Positions 62,501-64,000 of a stretch of DNA of 64,000 bases are shown here, piece by piece. Both the position numbers and the translations under genes were made by a program. The stretch is from Streptomyces sp. STR69 (GTDB taxonomy: Bacteria > Actinomycetota > Actinomycetes > Streptomycetales > Streptomycetaceae). Under the pieces are notes generated by a model. That model was not told the DNA's origin and ran no database searches. It was given only the letters and a program-made list of their open reading frames with translations. Numbering within the stretch: position 1 is the first letter of the stretch; every line of letters begins with the position of its first letter. Where the stretch lies: positions 1 to 64,000 of the forward strand of contig NZ_JALJRY010000005.1 of assembly GCF_024519455.1 (NCBI RefSeq), in the 5' to 3' direction.

Positions 62501-63090
62501 AGTCGCTCTCTTCGGCCGGCTCCGCACCGGGCGCGCACCGGTCGGCGATGGTGGGGATGCTCGGCCAGACTCTGCTGCTCAACGGCGACCCGGAGGGCTG
62601 CGTCAGCAAGGTGCTCGAAGCGGGCGGCGGCCCGCACCTGCTCGGGTTCGAAGCCCCGGTCCGCCCGATGTGGTTCCGGCTGCTGGCTGTCGCGGAACTG
62701 GCCCTGGGTGACGTGACAGCTGCCGAGACGTGGGCCGACCGAGCAGCCGCTGCCGCCGGGCTCGATCTGTCGCCCGGCTGGCGCGGGTTCGCGTTGCAGG
62801 CCCGCGCCGAGGTACAACTCGCCCGGCAGAACCCGGCGGCGGGTCCCACCGCGTGCCGGGCCGCTGCCGAGTTTCGCGCGGCCCGGATGCCCCTGAACGA
62901 GGCCATGGCCCGGCTGACCGCCGGTACCGCGCTGTCCGCCTCCGGCCGCCAGGCCGAAGCACTCGCCGAGCTGGAACAGGCGAAAGTCTTGGCGGACACC
63001 TGCGGGACCCTCGCCGTGTCCGAATTGGCTGAGCACGAACACCACCGAATCGCCGCCCAGGCCCCGCTGGGACGGGGCGGTATGTCCTGA
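59515..63090 (+). CDS. large SARP-type regulator (SARP-ATPase-TPR)
   Basis: An 1191-residue transcriptional activator. The OmpR-like DNA-binding domain spans about 1-95 (EFDLLGGVEARVDGRIVDLG, RNTLYGYLSRLRQAL), the BTAD helical domain about 96-245, then a Pro-rich linker. The AAA ATPase has Walker A VVGEPGIGKTRLLGELG near 332 and Walker B LVLSLDDLQWTD. TPR-like repeats fill the rest to the end. Long SARPs of this kind (AfsR-like in plan) switch on secondary-metabolite clusters. No cluster is visible in the window to the right, except a GMC oxidoreductase on the other strand. Confidence 0.9.
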   Translation: MKVEFDLLGGVEARVDGRIVDLGHARQRCVLAVLLVDANRVVRVDQLVERVWADRPPQRARNTLYGYLSRLRQALAIAEGADIVRRSGGYVLDVEATAVDLHRFRDVAARARAAVRSEQDEQAATLFGQALGLWRGDAFAGLDTPWINALRDAVDQERIAAELDHTDVRLRRGHHTGLLAELAARVESHPLDERLAGQFILALYRCGRPADALNHYQQVRRLLADEFGCDPGVPLRQLHQQILTTDPALNVPAAVPAAGRAPSSAPALVPRPLPVPPPVRTPRDGADQAGPPTPQRPRTGSHLVGRTAELTVLDGAIEDALAGAPGVVEVVGEPGIGKTRLLGELGERARQRGFVSLAGRSVEFDRAPYGAFVDALDDHLGTVDLLRLRHDGSPPGAFALLSTVFPALSDRFPTGPDPVTVERYWFHRAVRTLLETLSADGGLVLSLDDLQWTDDGTAELIDHLVRHPPRTPLLLALAYRPRQAPPRLAAALARAGTEERVARVELGPLSPAEGAELCGARTDHWRFQRLYEASGGNPFYLEALARSAGNESPPPASAVPVPAAGDLPQSVRAALLEELGGLSATARVCTQAAAVLGDSFEAGMVAVVAQTGETQALAALDEVAERDLVRQVGSTRQFRFRHPLVRAAVYQGAGAGWRIEAHTRAADGLALHGAPLTAQASHVQRSARVGDEHAVDVLVQAARQVMTIAPATAAHWTQEALRLLGEQSRLRPELWLQQADALGMAGRLLESRDILRTAATLLPARDRGRRARVTALRATMEWALGRYEEATALLLGELADHEGQLQPETATLELGVAVVALRKNDFATAIDWGERALRSAARIGDPPQTTAVRALLALAHTFAGDARAADHLDPVVEVLDDTDDQELAGQMDTLVMTGWTEMLHGRYDPALRHLRRGLDVSRRTGQSLVLADLFAASAYAFMWLGRLDEAAAYADDALEAASLVGSGEPRSLAEVVSAAVLMWRGDFVGALKICEESLSSAGSAPGAHRSAMVGMLGQTLLLNGDPEGCVSKVLEAGGGPHLLGFEAPVRPMWFRLLAVAELALGDVTAAETWADRAAAAAGLDLSPGWRGFALQARAEVQLARQNPAAGPTACRAAAEFRAARMPLNEAMARLTAGTALSASGRQAEALAELEQAKVLADTCGTLAVSELAEHEHHRIAAQAPLGRGGMS

Positions 63091-63095
63091 GCTTC

Positions 63096-64000
63096 TCAGG
63101 CGCGCCGCAGAGCGTAGGTGTTCCAGAGTTCGCCGGCGAAGAAGCGGCCGAAACGAGTGAGTGCCGCGGCGCCGTGCGGGCCCGTTGTGCGGAACGTGGT
63201 GAGCAGGCGGGCGAGATCGGTGGCGCCGAGACTCACCGTGCCCGTGCCCAGGAGCGCGGCGTCGGTCCCGCCCGGTTCGTGGACGTGTCCGTCCAGGATG
63301 CGGAAGGTCAGCCTGGTCGTGTCGGTCCACAGGCGGGCCGGGGTGCCGGGCGCCAGGTCCTTGCGGCCGGTGAAGGTGCGGGGCCGGCCGTCGGCGTCGG
63401 TGAAGTGGAGCCGGTAGCGCATCGTCCGGCAGCCGTCCTCGAACAGGCGGACGCTGCCGTGCAGGACGGGCCGGCGTCCGCCGAAGGAGGAGCTGTCGAT
63501 CCAGCCGTCCGCGCGCGCCTCGTGGTCCGGTTCCTCCAGGAAGGCGTCCACGTCGTCGGCCGTGACGGTGAGCCGGAACGCGAGCGGTTCGGTCCGGGCC
63601 CCGTCCGCACCGGGTGCGTAGCGTCCGCGCAGTTCCTCCGTGAACTGGAGAGAGGTGCGGCGGGGATACGTGCGGTGCGCGACCGCCCGTGGAGTGGCGG
63701 GCCGGTGCTCCAGCAGGCGGGTGCACATACGGTCGGCCAGGGCCGCGATGGTGAGGGCCGGGTTGGGGCCCACCGGGCCGGGCATCGCCGCCCCGTCCGC
63801 GACGTACAGGCCCGGGTGGCCGAAGACCTCGCCGTACGGATCGCAGACCCCGATGTCGGGATGCCGGCCGATGGGGGCGCCGCCGAGCGGGTGCACCGTG
63901 AGGACGCGGTTCCGGTGCCAGAGCGGATGGTCGGCGTATCCGCCGCCGAGCGCGCCGGCGATCTGCCGCATGAGTGTGCGCGTCCGCTCGAACTGGGCCG
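63096..64000 (-). CDS. GMC oxidoreductase, C-terminal part (runs off window)
   Basis: The end of a flavoprotein of the GMC/cholesterol oxidase type. The C-terminal substrate/FAD region is visible: LTVHPLGGAPIGRHPD, GLYVADGAAMPGPVGPNPAL followed by TIAALADRM. A further 190 residues follow that strong motif, containing a domain with DDVDAFLEEPDHEAR and FEDGCRTMRYRLHFTDADGR, which is common in bacterial cholesterol-oxidase-like proteins. The N-terminal FAD-binding part lies beyond 64000. It converges with the SARP gene 5 bp away. Confidence 0.85.
   Translation of the reverse strand, partial: AQFERTRTLMRQIAGALGGGYADHPLWHRNRVLTVHPLGGAPIGRHPDIGVCDPYGEVFGHPGLYVADGAAMPGPVGPNPALTIAALADRMCTRLLEHRPATPRAVAHRTYPRRTSLQFTEELRGRYAPGADGARTEPLAFRLTVTADDVDAFLEEPDHEARADGWIDSSSFGGRRPVLHGSVRLFEDGCRTMRYRLHFTDADGRPRTFTGRKDLAPGTPARLWTDTTRLTFRILDGHVHEPGGTDAALLGTGTVSLGATDLARLLTTFRTTGPHGAAALTRFGRFFAGELWNTYALRRA

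Noticed and set aside
59515..64000. Secondary-metabolite biosynthetic cluster next to the SARP gene
   Set aside because: No polyketide synthase, peptide synthetase, terpene or precursor-peptide gene is visible in the window.

Overview
The window is high-GC actinobacterial DNA and almost certainly comes from a Streptomyces chromosome. The support is third-position G/C codon use throughout, a SARP regulator, an AfsQ1/Q2-like two-component system, I36-type secreted proteins, a Stealth protein and a BREX-2/Pgl relic. Gene content and the many broken genes suggest an accessory chromosome-arm region. No rRNA and no complete tRNA was seen.

Layout. (1) 1-7.6 kb is an oxygen/redox module: a cytochrome oxidase subunit I (ctaD), a DevS/OsdK-like GAF histidine kinase, its DevR/OsdR-like regulator and an acyl-ACP desaturase. 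A recurring palindromic box, close to GGGCCGAACGGCCC, lies upstream of ctaD, the desaturase and, 27 kb away, a second-type enolase. (2) 8-15.3 kb holds a 1580-residue secreted multicopper oxidase, divergent from a response regulator/kinase pair. (3) 15.4-30 kb is dominated by broken mobile and defence DNA: a frameshifted cas3 piece beside a two-repeat type I-E CRISPR remnant; a decayed prophage block (terS, split terL, a cut-off portal gene) carrying an intact HNH gene; secreted proteins; a VapBC pair; and a BREX-2 relic (pglZ and an Lhr-like helicase) cut by an IS3-family fragment. (4) 30-37 kb carries a WD40 protein, the enolase and a Stealth-type sugar-phosphate transferase. (5) 38.5-45 kb is a detoxification-like cluster: esterase, quinone oxidoreductase, TetR, aldo/keto reductase, cyclophilin-like protein, AraC and YjbR. 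(6) 45.4-55.2 kb is an ordered block: GerMN lipoprotein, AfsQ2/AfsQ1-like two-component system, then divergently a lipoprotein and a MacA/MacB-like tripartite exporter, a 48-residue cationic peptide and a full ABC exporter. (7) 55.4-64 kb has relics, a methyltransferase, cupin and NmrA genes, a secreted protein, a large SARP regulator and the end of a GMC oxidoreductase.

The islands in the middle are bounded by three copies of the 3' part of a CAT-anticodon tRNA gene (23671, 29937, 37203). About 135-144 bp before each copy is a pair of octamers separated by 3 nt, and the octamer differs from copy to copy. I read these as attachment-site scars of several tyrosine-recombinase elements that used the same tRNA gene. 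No integrase gene survives in the window. Further debris of the same family lies at 1-209, 15409-15547, 21600-21863, 32066-32290 and 55601-55835.

Nothing here was computed with software. Family calls rest on motif recognition by eye, and coordinates of relic boundaries are approximate.
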